Assembly: GCA_026874595.1 (NCBI GenBank)
Contig: CM049306.1
Coordinates: forward strand, 73,407,642 to 73,471,641
Direction of reading: 5' to 3'
DNA length: 64,000 nt
DNA from: Sipunculus nudus
Taxonomy: Eukaryota > Annelida > Sipuncula > Golfingiida > Sipunculidae
The position numbers were made by a program, and so were the translations under genes. Position 1 is the first letter of the stretch. Each line of letters starts with the position of its first letter. This document shows, in pieces, positions 23,401-31,512 of the stretch. The notes under the pieces are model-generated. The model was not told the DNA's origin and searched no databases. It worked only from the letters and a program-made list of their open reading frames with translations.

Positions 23401-24700
23401 GTGTCTCACGGCGATGTATGAGTTGGATCGAGCTGTCTGGGCGATGTTCCCACGTTGAGCTGTCGAGACGATCTTACACAGACATTGCCTATAACGCTTC
23501 CCTTTTATAGTTTTTATGACGGAAGCCCGTCTGACGGGCGGAAGGTCGTCAAATCGGCGGATATCCGTCTGAGGGGCGGAAGCACGTAAAACAGGTTCCG
23601 TCGGATACTAAACAGGCAATGTTTCACTTGATTCTATCCACCTTACAATATTGATAATAGATTGGTGATATTTTATTATGTTGTTAAATGATCTTTTGCT
23701 TTAGAGAAAATGAGTGACAAGGAGATACACGACAGGGATGTCAGCATGCTTGAAGAGTGTGATGGTAAGTGCAAAGTTTGGGTAAACTGAATAAATAACT
23801 TCCATAAAGTACCGGTGTATGCTGATAGCGTGTTAATCTTTAATCAGTATGAATTAAGGATCCCATAAAAAGTTATTGAATCATATTGAAATCTTATTAC
23901 AACAAAACGAAGGGTTGCCATTTATATTGTTTATTTCTAAAACAGACAATGGAAATATTTTAATACCTCCACTAGCACATAGTTATACATGTTTCTTTTT
24001 GTAATATACACAACACAGCCTGAATTGAGTAGCATCCTTTCAGTCACATTTATAATAGTGTAAGAATAAACTACCAGTATTAAGCAGTGAGACAGAAAAG
24101 AAGAAAATTATTTTCATCATATATACTCTGTGTATTACAGCTGTGGTTGCAGAGGTAACGATACCATCGCATGGTGTGGGGTATGAACTTGGTAGAGCGG
24201 TTGCCATGGCGAAACCTATCCTATGTATCTATAGACCATCCCCTGATAAAAGTAAGTCATGCGCATTCAAAACCTGAGCTATATTGTTTCTACCGTGATT
24301 TTTATTCTGAAGTCACAATGTATCATCACAATAATGTATTAGGAGGTATTATGCGTAAGGTCAGTGAATGGAGTTACTTAAAGATTAAAAGTTGCTCCTT
24401 CATAACCCAAGGTTTTATTATCACACGGTTAAACTTTGCTGCAGACATATAAACACGATTTTGATTTAAAGTAATGTGATATTCGTTTCTCTGTATAACT
24501 TGTTGTCAGCATTTGATTTGATATTAAGGGCAATGCTGGTTACGTTAAAGTCTGGTCACTTCATACAACTTTTTGCAGGGTTATCAGCAATGATAGGTGG
24601 TGCCCAGAATGGCACGAAATTCATCGTGAAGGAGTACGAGGAGGGTCAAGTCGATGAAATACTGAAAGAGTTCCTTGGAAATATCAAGATACTGAACTAA
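14351..24700 (+). CDS. DNPH1: DNPH1 copy 1: 2'-deoxynucleoside 5'-phosphate N-hydrolase (4 coding exons)
   Basis: Coding exons 14351-14495, 23705-23764, 24141-24251 and 24579-24700 join in frame to 145 residues. All introns start GT and end AG, and each interrupts a codon after its first base. The family removes the base from deoxynucleoside 5'-monophosphates, giving deoxyribose 5-phosphate, and acts in nucleotide-pool cleaning. Visible motifs are IYFCGSI (residues 4-10), HDRD (57-60), VVAEVTIPSHGVGYELGRAV (70-89) holding the catalytic Glu84, and LSAMIGGA (107-114). The length fits the conserved core; mammalian proteins add short tails. There is no signal peptide. Intron 1 is about 9.2 kb and holds an antisense Gypsy element. 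The ATG is preceded by pyrimidines and CAG, like a splice acceptor, so a 5' non-coding exon is likely. Oddity: residue 11 is Thr where the vertebrate motif GSIRGG has Arg. Confidence 0.93.
14922..14979. repeat. Perfect 15-bp inverted repeat (hairpin) in intron 1
   Basis: tcaatatacatctca (14922-14936) and its exact reverse complement (14965-14979) are separated by 28 bases. The same hairpin with 17-bp arms occurs in unit 2 at 39992-40053. No terminator or RNA gene function is claimed. Confidence 0.8.
15150..15455. repeat. Left flank of the intronic Gypsy: LTR-like ends with inverted U3-like segment
   Basis: The left edge begins tgtaacgt (15150), the same eight bases that start the right LTR at 23030. 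The rest does not match that LTR in direct orientation. Instead 15173-15235 ('acattgcctgtgtagtatct', 'acgtgcttccgccg') matches the outer end of the right LTR in inverted orientation at roughly 80%. A TATATAAAA box follows at about 15242 on the + strand. A normal 3' LTR, which should repeat the right LTR on the minus strand, is not seen. Confidence 0.5.
15456..17190 (-). pseudogene. Intronic Gypsy integrase, copy 1
   Basis: The N-terminal zinc part reads 'DDATVAHLGVK', an in-frame stop, 'TLARVKQCYFWVNM', then 'YRECKPCHVR' (about 16985-16800). The core lies at about 16440-16759, with Asp in 'KLGMDLIGPIPE', Asp in 'LHVHSDQESH' and Glu in 'QPQSDGLVED', so the DDE triad is still visible. Beyond the core a 60-bp hairpin disrupts the frame at 16314-16373. 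The C-terminal part ('SPKLQKRWYGPYLVL'-like, across frames) and a Ser/Glu-rich tail run to the stop at 15456. It cannot encode an intact integrase. Confidence 0.85.
16314..16373. repeat. Quasi-palindrome (25-bp arms) in the intronic integrase
   Basis: The left arm gggacttggacgaacatatc continues into catttac, and the right arm is its near-perfect reverse complement ending ggatatattcgtccaagtcc. Unit 2 has the same place at 41386-41445 with a poorer right arm. Confidence 0.85.
17190..17356 (-). pseudogene. Intronic Gypsy RNase H (after the insertion), copy 1
   Basis: On the minus strand it reads 'NYYVTRKALLAIIKAVRHFH', 'QYRYGREFLVINDHGALTLL' and 'YARWFQKL', then a stop. These are the conserved RNase H blocks, with the usual TDH changed to NDH. 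The domain is split from its N-terminal part by the 1304-bp insertion at 17357-18660. Confidence 0.83.
17357..18660. mobile_element. 1304-bp insertion inside RNase H with 6-bp TSD, copy 1
   Basis: The Gypsy reading is interrupted exactly between two copies of agctga (17351-17356 and 18661-18666). The inserted sequence has no coding content. It contains several degenerate blocks around 'ggtcaaggtcaccggaatca' (about 18130, 18250, 18400, 18520), with 'gataatctgtctctgagacc' and 'cctgtaactgaatttctcgg' to the left. No terminal inverted repeats are evident. The same insertion of identical length lies at 42425-43728 in unit 2. Confidence 0.8.
18667..19600 (-). pseudogene. Intronic Gypsy reverse transcriptase, copy 1 (FIED in place of YxDD)
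   Basis: The minus-strand reading gives 'SPWNSPIVLVKKKDGSIRFC', 'VDYRKLNNDT', 'WVSTLDLASGYWQVGMKP' and, after a frameshift at about 19255, 'MPFGQCNAAATFERLMEC'. The catalytic YxDD box at 19150-19161 reads FIED: the first catalytic Asp is Glu (codon 19153-19155). Then come 'NWNGACQEAFTRLKDALLSA' and 'ILDTDISNTG', the connection to RNase H. Unit 2 has the same FIED. Confidence 0.88.
20015..20490 (-). pseudogene. Intronic Gypsy protease, copy 1
   Basis: The minus-strand frame 20490-20227 includes 'VDCLVDSGSTISIVHPIQYF', the retropepsin Asp-Ser-Gly signature. The next piece, 20200-20015, starts 'MSYDFLKQHGFSIDF', the C-terminal hydrophobic motif region (LGxDFL-like). A stop and frame break separate the two. 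The catalytic Asp is intact but the domain is split. Confidence 0.82.
20700..22664 (-). pseudogene. Intronic Gypsy gag, copy 1
   Basis: The minus-strand frame 22664-22329 encodes a hydrophilic N-terminal piece beginning MQGTDHICDITGPLFANQ. The frame 21427-21056 contains 'RYRQYNKGECLSSLAQEIRK' and 'ALNDRVLERAIQQGRSDNLH', the Retrotrans_gag helix pattern. At about 20790-20740, 'CTSCKNTGHLFKNI' is a degraded CCHC knuckle with the final Cys lost. Stops and frame changes separate the pieces. Confidence 0.75.
23009..23028 (-). other. Primer binding site of the intronic Gypsy, copy 1
   Basis: Directly inside the LTR end, the minus strand reads attagtGGCAGCGCTTCGATC. Its GTGGCAGCG core resembles the TGGTGGCAGCG primer binding sites frequent in animal Gypsy elements that use a tRNA ending in CCA. 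The exact tRNA is not determined. Confidence 0.6.
23030..23614 (-). repeat. 5' LTR of the intronic Gypsy, copy 1 (585 bp)
   Basis: On the minus strand it starts TGTTTAGTATCCGACGG and ends GCTACGTTACA, followed by the primer binding site. A TATA-like box (ACTATAAAAGGG on the minus strand, about 23500) and an AATAAA further in (about 23163) fit a U3-R-U5 layout. The region 23520-23600 is rich in self-complementary ggaagcccgtctgacgggcg motifs. The copy in unit 2 is 48098-48684. Confidence 0.78.
23705..23764 (+). CDS. DNPH1: DNPH1 copy 1, second coding exon
   Basis: This 60-base exon has acceptor gctttag|agaaaatg and donor gatg|gtaagt. It completes codon 49 (Glu) and encodes KMSDKEIHDRDVSMLEECD. 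Asp60 matches the family's active-site Asp in the 'HxxDLxWL' region. It is identical to the copy in unit 2. Confidence 0.92.
24141..24251 (+). CDS. DNPH1: DNPH1 copy 1, third coding exon
   Basis: This 111-base exon has acceptor tattacag|ctgtgg and donor aaaa|gtaagt. It encodes residues 69-105, including PSHGVGYELGRAVA with the catalytic Glu84 and Ser78. It is the best-conserved part and decides the family assignment. Confidence 0.94.
24579..24700 (+). CDS. DNPH1: DNPH1 copy 1, last coding exon
   Basis: The acceptor is tttttgcag|ggttatc and the stop is TAA at 24698-24700. It encodes R/LSAMIGGAQNGTKF followed by KEYEEGQVDEILKEFLGN, matching the C-terminal LSAMIRGA and YEEGEVE blocks of the family. 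Ser108 corresponds to the phosphate-contacting Ser at the partner subunit face in mammalian enzymes, as I recall it. Confidence 0.93.
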
Positions 24701-25280
24701 ATTTGAACAGTACTCTCACAATTCCTAAACACATCAACACTCAGGACAATTTCCCATTTTGGGCTTTAGGATATAAGATACAAACTTTATTAAACGTGTA
24801 AATCACTGTTTAGTGTACCATAAATTATAAAACAACTATATTTTAGATTTATAGGTTTTGTTTTGAATACCCTGTTATGTTAGATATATTCAGCATATGG
24901 ACACTCCCATGCTTACAGTTCTGGTGCATATTGTATACATATTGTGTGAGGACTATTTACACACTATTAAATATCTCAACTCTGCTTTGCACTAAGTGAA
25001 CTGTCGCCTCCACATTGTTGACCATTTTTGGTATGAGGAAAAGTAAACATTTTTAATAAAAATTGTCTAATGACACATTGTTTTCATTGTTTCCAGGTAA
25101 AACTCGTTACAGTTTATGACAATTTATTAAACATATAAAGCTTGTAAGAACTGTCACCATCTCACCTTGGAATAACCCTGAAAGATGCTTTTTCTATTTG
25201 CCATTGTTTGTTGAAGTTCGAAAGCCTGTCTTCAGTATAAGTCGATCTTGCACGGTTTTGGCTGAGACACTTTATAGGAG
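24701..25280 (+). other. DNPH1 copy 1 3' region with candidate poly(A) signal
   Basis: There is no further coding sequence after the stop. An AATAAA at 25055-25060, about 355 bases downstream, is a candidate polyadenylation signal. The same is found in unit 2 at 50123-50128. Confidence 0.5.
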
Positions 25281-25284
25281 GTAA

Positions 25285-25470
25285 TAAACAAATATTTTGT
25301 CAGTATGTATATAACAAATTTTGGCAAAAAAAAAAAAAGCACTATATCAGATTTGGCAGGAGGCAAAGATTTTGTCAGTATTTAAAAACATATTAGGCAT
25401 AATGCCAACACTATTTCAGTTTTGGCAACAGGCCGAGATTATGTCTGTATTTATGAATAGCTTTGGTACA
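25285..25470. repeat. Degenerate 'tttggca' tandem repeat
   Basis: Units of about 70 bases combine 'cagatttggcag' or 'cagttttggcaac' with 'gtcagtatttaaaaacat'. The same family reappears at about 29030-29200 with units such as 'agactgccaactatttcaga'. Both arrays are repeated in unit 2 (about 50355-50540 and 54100-54265). Confidence 0.65.
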
Positions 25471-26940
25471 ATACAAGGATAAGACGAGGAACTTGACAAG
25501 GATAAGACGAAGAATTACAAGTGATTCCAATTTAACTGCTGCTGTAAAAGTTTTTGCATTTTCTCACTCAATGTATTTTCTATAATGTTTGCTTGTCCAT
25601 ACTTCCGTGATAGCTTCCATATTAAAATTTAATAATTTTAGACACTTTATGTGACCTAAATAAAGATTCTTCTATCATGAACAAAATATGCTATCACGGC
25701 GTACATATATATGTTACGTATATCACACATACTTACTATGTGATTGAAACAGTTGCTACTCATCTCAAGTACGTGCAAGCTGAAAGCCTCATTAACTCTG
25801 TGTATCATTAATTCTCATCATACGGGAGCTAAATCATTCATAATTATCATATACCGGTACATAACGTCATATCACAGTAACAATATATATCAAATATACC
25901 AATGGTGCACTCTTTTTCTTTTATTTTCGGTGTAAGTAGCCATGTCGTATAGCTATTAATGAACAGACAAAAAAAAAAAAAAAAAAAAAAAACGAATATG
26001 TTATGTTTACCCCATTCCTCTTGACTTAGATCACAATTTCCTCAATTCAGTCATAAAAGGGGAAAAGGTGGAGCCCCGACTTAACTGCTCGGCGTCCCAA
26101 TACGAAAATAATAATTTCTAACTTAGTATAAAACTTTTTGCTTCACAGCGATAATCTACTTATTACAGGTCTTGCCCTTTTAAAAACACAAAAATTACTA
26201 TGATTACTTCAGGAGCGTGCAAAGTAAAACCTTTTTCTATGGACGAGGTTGGTTTAATTAGAATATGGTTTAGTTTCTCCAAACTTGGACAAATACAATT
26301 CTATAAACAGATGAGATTGACAACGTATATGTATAAAAATTCAAATTTTTTAGATCTGCGATCTTCTGCAGCTTCCATAATTCTTTCAGACGGTGCATAC
26401 ACGGTGTATACATGCGGGAGGGCTATATAGTCGTTCAGATTACCGAAAAAAAAACAAATAATGGAAGGTTGGAACGGATGATTAGGCCTAGCGAATCTGT
26501 TAATTCTGTCAGTTTAAAAAAATTGAGAATTTTGGAGCTTTATATTGCAATTATGAGACTTATGGGTCGAAAATAAACCTATCATAAAATAAAGAGAGGA
26601 GGAGGCAAGCGGATAAAAGACTGGCAGCTTTTAAAACAATCATCTTTGTGCTTAAACTGGTAGTTTATTAGTAACGGCACCAGGTGTCTATTGGAGAGAC
26701 TAAGATTGAGCGTCTTCAACATAACATGACCTTAAATTCATTCTGGGGAACTATAGCAACTAAAATTTTTTACCAGAGCTCATAGAAGGGACCAGCCTGT
26801 TATCCGCTAAAAGCTGAAAATAAAAACTTAAATTTGAAACCGTGCATATAAGTAGTCTGGAAATAGTGGTCTCTCAACAATCCCATTAGGTATTAAAAAA
26901 ACAACAACGACAAAAAAACAAGCAAATTCGTGGAATTAAT
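25471..26940. other. Gene-free stretch of unit 1
   Basis: No gene is supported. A 23-base A run lies at about 25971-25993 and is only about 9 bases in unit 2. Short open frames here lack known motifs. Confidence 0.4.
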
Positions 26941-27376
26941 GTCCCCCGCTCTAGGATCTTGTTGTCTTTCATGCTTGATAAGCAACCAAAATTATGACAT
27001 GTGGAGGAAATCTTGAGGGCACATGAAAAATTAAAACAGATCCACTGTTGACATGTTGATACATCTGCAGGCGAACATAAAAACTAAAACACATTGAGAA
27101 ATAGAAATAAAATCTACTATGACATGTGGAGACATCTGCAGGTACCATAAAAACTGAAACAAATTGAGAAATTGGACCAAAATTAGATAATTTTATTTTG
27201 TGCTGGACAGAATTATTTTTCAGACAGACACTCTAAAATTTAGGAAAGTTATTGCACGGAAACGACAAAACCTGACGGACGGACAGACAGACAGACAGAT
27301 AGACGGATAGACAGACAGACATACAGACGGACAAACTCATATCAATGTTCCCCGCATCCGCGGCGCGGGGGACAAA
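26941..27376. mobile_element. MITE-like element with GTCCCCCGC ends, unit 1
   Basis: The left end reads gtcccccgctctagg and the right end gcgcgggggac, whose reverse complement is gtcccccgc. Inside are two 'gacatgtggagacatctgca'-like blocks and, near the right end, a GACA/GACG microsatellite (about 27275-27335). It matches 52006-52441 in unit 2. No coding content. Confidence 0.6.
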
Positions 27377-29029
27377 AAAAACTATATAGACACACGCAAA
27401 ACACTATATAGACATAATATTGGCCATAGTGGCTAAAGATGTTAATATTATTGGGTAATTCTTTGATTTACGGCCATCTTTCAGGAGTATGTATATATCC
27501 GTAAAATGAAAATCAAACAGTTTGCTGTCGTGCAGTAACAATTAAAATACCATTACATTGCACCATTTGTCATTTTTCATTACCGGCCATCTGGCCACAA
27601 GATCACAAAGAGAGGCTCGAAACTCCACCTAGAAAGGGCCCTATGCATGCGGGTTGCCGGGCCGATGTGTTGTCAGTCAGCACAAAATGTAACAATCTTG
27701 ACTCTGGGCGGTCCTCATTGTGTTGCTATCCGTTTTGCTTGCAAAAGGATATGCCTACATGGCTGGGATAAAATGACATTATAGGTCAATGAAGCGGGAA
27801 CAAAGTACAAACGTAATATGACGCATTATTTAACAAGAGTAAAATCTATCACGAACTATTTGAGGTAACGGCAGTCAGGCGAACAGAGAGACAAACAGAT
27901 ATGTACACAATTTTTAAAAAAAACTTCAGTCAAAAGGTTCGATAGACTGAGTAAATAAATGTAAATTGAAGTAAATTTTATAAAGAAACTTCACGTTTAT
28001 TCATTGTTTGCCTCTAAAATGTTACTTGCATATAGATCAGAGTTAATTAGCGAACCTGTGAGCTTATACGATAATGTGGCGTCTTCCGTACATTAACCCA
28101 CACTATCTCAAAAACCGGCAGGTGCTAGCATCACTAAATGTTATGCAAAAATCAGTCATCTAAAAAAACTATCAGATTCTGATCATTTTTTCGCTATGCG
28201 CATTTACTAAGATTTTAAAGGGGAAAGCTAAAAAAGCTTTAAAAATCTTCTTTTCCGAAACTGTCCAGCCAAACTGTCATATATTTCACAGAAATTATCC
28301 CAGGAACAATCCCTCTCAAGTTTACAAGTTTAAATGGTTTGGGTTTATTTAATTTGAACTTAGTCATTTGGCCAAGTAACCTACTAACATAACAAACTCA
28401 AAAACGACAGAAGCTAGGTTCACCAAGTTTTGTTCAAATGTTAAAATTGGGGTTTTTGTGGCGCCACCTACATCGACCGGTTTTTATGTAATTTTCACCT
28501 CTTTCAGCTTTAAAATGTTTTATGATGAAACTGTGTCAGGCCGAACGGTTTAATTTTTCACAAGAAGATTCCTAGGGTAGGGTTCACTCAATCATATAAG
28601 AAAAAATTTGGTTCATTGATTTTTGGTAGAGTCATAGAAAACTTAAGTTGGTCTTTGGCTATTAGCAAGCCTATTTCAAAATGAGGGCTGCAATAGTCTT
28701 CTTCTGCAATACGGTTGTTTCAACTTCTGTAACCTTGAACAAAAATGATTCTTAGGCAGCCTTTGTTCAAGTTTACAGTAAGTTTACAGTAAACAAAGCT
28801 AGTAGATTGACTGCATTAACAAACTGAGCTCTTTGGGTATATAAGCAGAACTGTAGAGTCAAAATAAAAAATTGGTGTCCATTTCCAGATTATGTGTAAG
28901 ATTAATCCAAGAATAAAAAATATATCTGTAATCTGATTTTACTATCAATGGGCATGGTATAATTCTAAACATTTTGATTAAAAAAATTATGAATATGCAG
29001 CTTAAAAGGCATTTAAAGCCAAAGTCTTT
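27377..29029. other. Gene-free stretch of unit 1
   Basis: No gene is supported. An isolated GTGGCGCCACC core of the dispersed repeat family lies at about 28459. Confidence 0.4.
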
Positions 29030-29399
29030 CAGTATGTATAAATAGATTTGGTAACAGGCCAACTTTTTGTCTGCATCCATAAATAGCTTAGCAGACTGCC
29101 AACTATTTCAGATTTGGCAAAAGAACACATTTCAGTATGTCTCTATTTATAGCTTTGGCAGACTGCCAACTGTATCAGATTTGGCAGCAGGTCAAGAGTT
29201 CATTCACTGCAGCCAGGTACAGGTGAAGAATTCACTCAATGCAGTAGCTGCAACTGGCAACTTGCTTCTCTTGACTTTGGGCAACTGCCTGCCTCAGCTG
29301 AGCTTGGTCTGCCCAGTGCATCTGACTCAAGAGAAGTTAAATGTATCGGCCTGAAATTTTGGCTTGTCCATGCATCTTTGATGGCTTTTTCAAACACAA

Positions 29400-29720
29400 G
29401 AAAAGTGTCGCCACCTACGAAATTTTTTGCAAGGTGATCATTTCTCTGGAGGAATTTGATGTTTCAAAATGAAATTGTATATATCTAAACATATCGAATA
29501 GCTTCATCGTATACAGGACTGGTGGCGCCACCTACAATAATATTTGTACAGCGTATTTCCCTGCTTAATCTCGGGAGTGATTTGATATATCAGCCTGACA
29601 TTGGGCACATTTATACATCTCGGATAGCTTCGTCGTATACAAGACTGGTGGCGCCACCTTCAATAATTTCTGCAAAGTGTATGTCCCTGCTTATTTCTCA
29701 GGAGTGATTTGACATCCCCA
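29400..29720. repeat. GGTGGCGCCACC repeats, unit 1 (three blocks, ~120 bp period)
   Basis: Cores lie at about 29407 (gtcgccacctac), 29521 (ggtggcgccacctac) and 29646 (ggtggcgccacctt). Each is preceded by 'tctcggatagcttcgtcgta'-type text. It is the reverse-oriented form of the family at 6026-6840 and recurs at 54475-54785. Confidence 0.75.
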
Positions 29721-29727
29721 GGGCAGG

Positions 29728-30065
29728 ATGACTATATTACATTTAGTTATGACAGAAATCAGCTCGGATGAGAAAATATCCGTCTTAAACTAGAAAGCTT
29801 TATGAGTGGATACTTTTGTGTCAACATTAAAAAAGTGTAGGTTGATATACAGGTTTTATAAAAAGGAATATATATGGTACACATGGAATATGCTAGCTGT
29901 TTTTCTACATTCTTCAACTTGGATCATGCAATAAAAAATGTAATTTCTTATTTGCAGTGGTACAGAGTACTTGTACCTTTTTAGACAATAGTATGAATAG
30001 ATAAACTGTTCAATTAATAATGACATGTAGGCGAGTGAATCAGGGGCACGCAATGTACTAAGCAC
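29728..30065. repeat. Uninterrupted form of the dispersed repeat split at 8250-12100, unit 1
   Basis: 'atgactatattacatttagt' through 'gatatacaggttttat' and on to 'tacacatggaatatgctagc' and 'gggcacgcaatgtactaagc' is contiguous here. The single ggttttat at about 29842 is the pre-insertion site of the 3.5 kb element elsewhere. The unit 2 copy is 54796-55133. Confidence 0.75.
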
Positions 30066-30985
30066 TTAAAAACCGAGGCCGGGGGTTCGGTATACATGGA
30101 TGCATAATGCATAGGGTCAATAGTGTCAGTAAATACAGTAATTATTGTAAATAGTGTATTTTAGGGTATTCTGAGCAACTTTTTGTTGCATAAATTACAA
30201 GTCGACTGCAACAATTTCCTTTTGGTTGGGAGCAGACCCCCGCCATCCTCTGGATCCGCGCTTGTAAAGCCTCAGTAATTGCCTACATTTAAATCGGGTA
30301 TTTTTCAAGGTGTATGTTGTTAAATCGTGGGAAAGAAACCTGTCTTTGTCGGTTCCATTAATTGACCGCCTAATTCCAATTCTAGTTACAGCAATGAATT
30401 ACTCAACTTACTTGCTCGAGCCCCTAATTCATGTATGAAATGTTATGCATCATGTAAGGTTTTACGAAGCGCGTCTCATGCTTGGCAATCGCGAAGCGAA
30501 GCCGAGCGAATGAGATGATTGACACACGCCGAGGAAATCTTTATATGATGCATTATATTCCACTGGGCTATAACTGATTTGTCCCACATGCCCGGGCTCA
30601 GGGTGGAAGGTCTTTTCTGTCAGCCGTTTTGTTGTAATACTCCCGCACATAATCGAGCCCCAACCTTGTCTAACTTTCGCTTAACTGCATTTACACAGCG
30701 TAGTATATACTGATATCACAGAGAAAAGATACAAAGCAGCTTGCATTGCCTGCCAAAAAAATCGTATAAAATCAGATATGGTGTTTATGAGAGGAAAATA
30801 TGTAATTAAGGGCTCAAACAGGAATATATTCGAATGACTTTAGCTAAATATAGTGTTTATGAATGAAAACAGAGCTCGCTAATAATGCTTTGCAACCGCT
30901 TTGCTTGAAACCTCCCCTGATCAAAAACATTTATTTGCGTGGCCTTTTCTCAGAAAGACGGATTGTGGCAAGTGATACATTGTAA
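30066..30985. other. Gene-free stretch of unit 1
   Basis: No gene is supported. A small CpG-containing block (cgaagcgcgtctcatgcttg, about 30466-30520) has no recognised function. Confidence 0.35.
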
Positions 30986-30990
30986 TGTCC

Positions 30991-31512
30991 AAAACACACT
31001 GGCGCGGACGGCACGCGGGCGGAAAGGCGGTAAAAATCGCTTCCCTATTATAATATCACTTATGACAAAACACACTGGCGCGGATGGCCACGCGGCCAGT
31101 TTCAGTGATCACTCCCGGATATATATATTGTTAATATATTTTTTCTCTATAGAAAATCTTGTAAAAGGCATTTAATTTACAACTTATTTATTTGTATACT
31201 ACAATATATAGTGAAGTATATAATTAAGTAAATATAACATATATACCAACTATACATAGACAAATGAATGTTTATATTTCATTCTTTGATATGAAAATTA
31301 CAAGCAAATATATTCACGTAGAAACATAGTGTTACATATATATTAAATCAGAATTATTGTTCACCAAGTGATATTATTACTGTTTTATTAAATTTACGCT
31401 ATACCGGGATATATTTCTTAGACAAACATATAAAAATACCACCAAAAAAGTGTCGATATTCAACAGCTGTTCAACATAATTTGCCCTCTGCCACCCGCGC
31501 CAGTGTTTTCAC
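30991..31512. repeat. Inverted ACACTGGCGCGG motifs around an AT-rich core, unit 1
   Basis: aaaacacactggcgcggacg (30991) and a second copy at about 31065 face an inverted form, ccacccgcgccagtgttttc, at about 31491. About 430 AT-rich bases lie between. The layout suggests a MITE-like or foldback element. Unit 2 (about 56058-56572) has a shortened second motif. Confidence 0.5.

Larger units (their letters stand above)
15456..23614 (-). mobile_element. Degraded Ty3/Gypsy retrotransposon in DNPH1 intron 1, copy 1
   Basis: Read on the minus strand from the right, this region gives a 5' LTR, primer binding site, gag, protease, reverse transcriptase, RNase H and integrase, ending with a stop at 15456-15458. 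All genes are broken by stops and frameshifts. The second copy in unit 2 (40528-48684) shares the same lesions, so the element was inactive before the units duplicated. Its orientation is antisense to DNPH1, as is common for LTR elements tolerated in introns. Confidence 0.92.
14496..23704 (+). other. DNPH1 copy 1, intron 1 (antisense Gypsy host)
   Basis: The intron has a GT donor at 14496 and an AG acceptor at 23703-23704. Between about 14500 and 15150 I see no gene, only a conserved hairpin at 14922-14979. From 15150 to 23614 almost everything is the minus-strand Gypsy element and the insertion within it. Confidence 0.85.

Noticed and set aside
15173-23624. Interpretation of the intronic element as a large DNA transposon with long TIRs
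   Set aside because: The gene order, primer binding site and LTR-like right end fit a Gypsy element, and no DNA transposase is seen. The inverted match is reported as an anomaly rather than as a new class.
24171-24452. A 93-codon open frame overlapping DNPH1 exon 3 (also at 49241-49522)
   Set aside because: It is a different reading frame of exon 3 and the following intron. The spliced DNPH1 frame explains the region.
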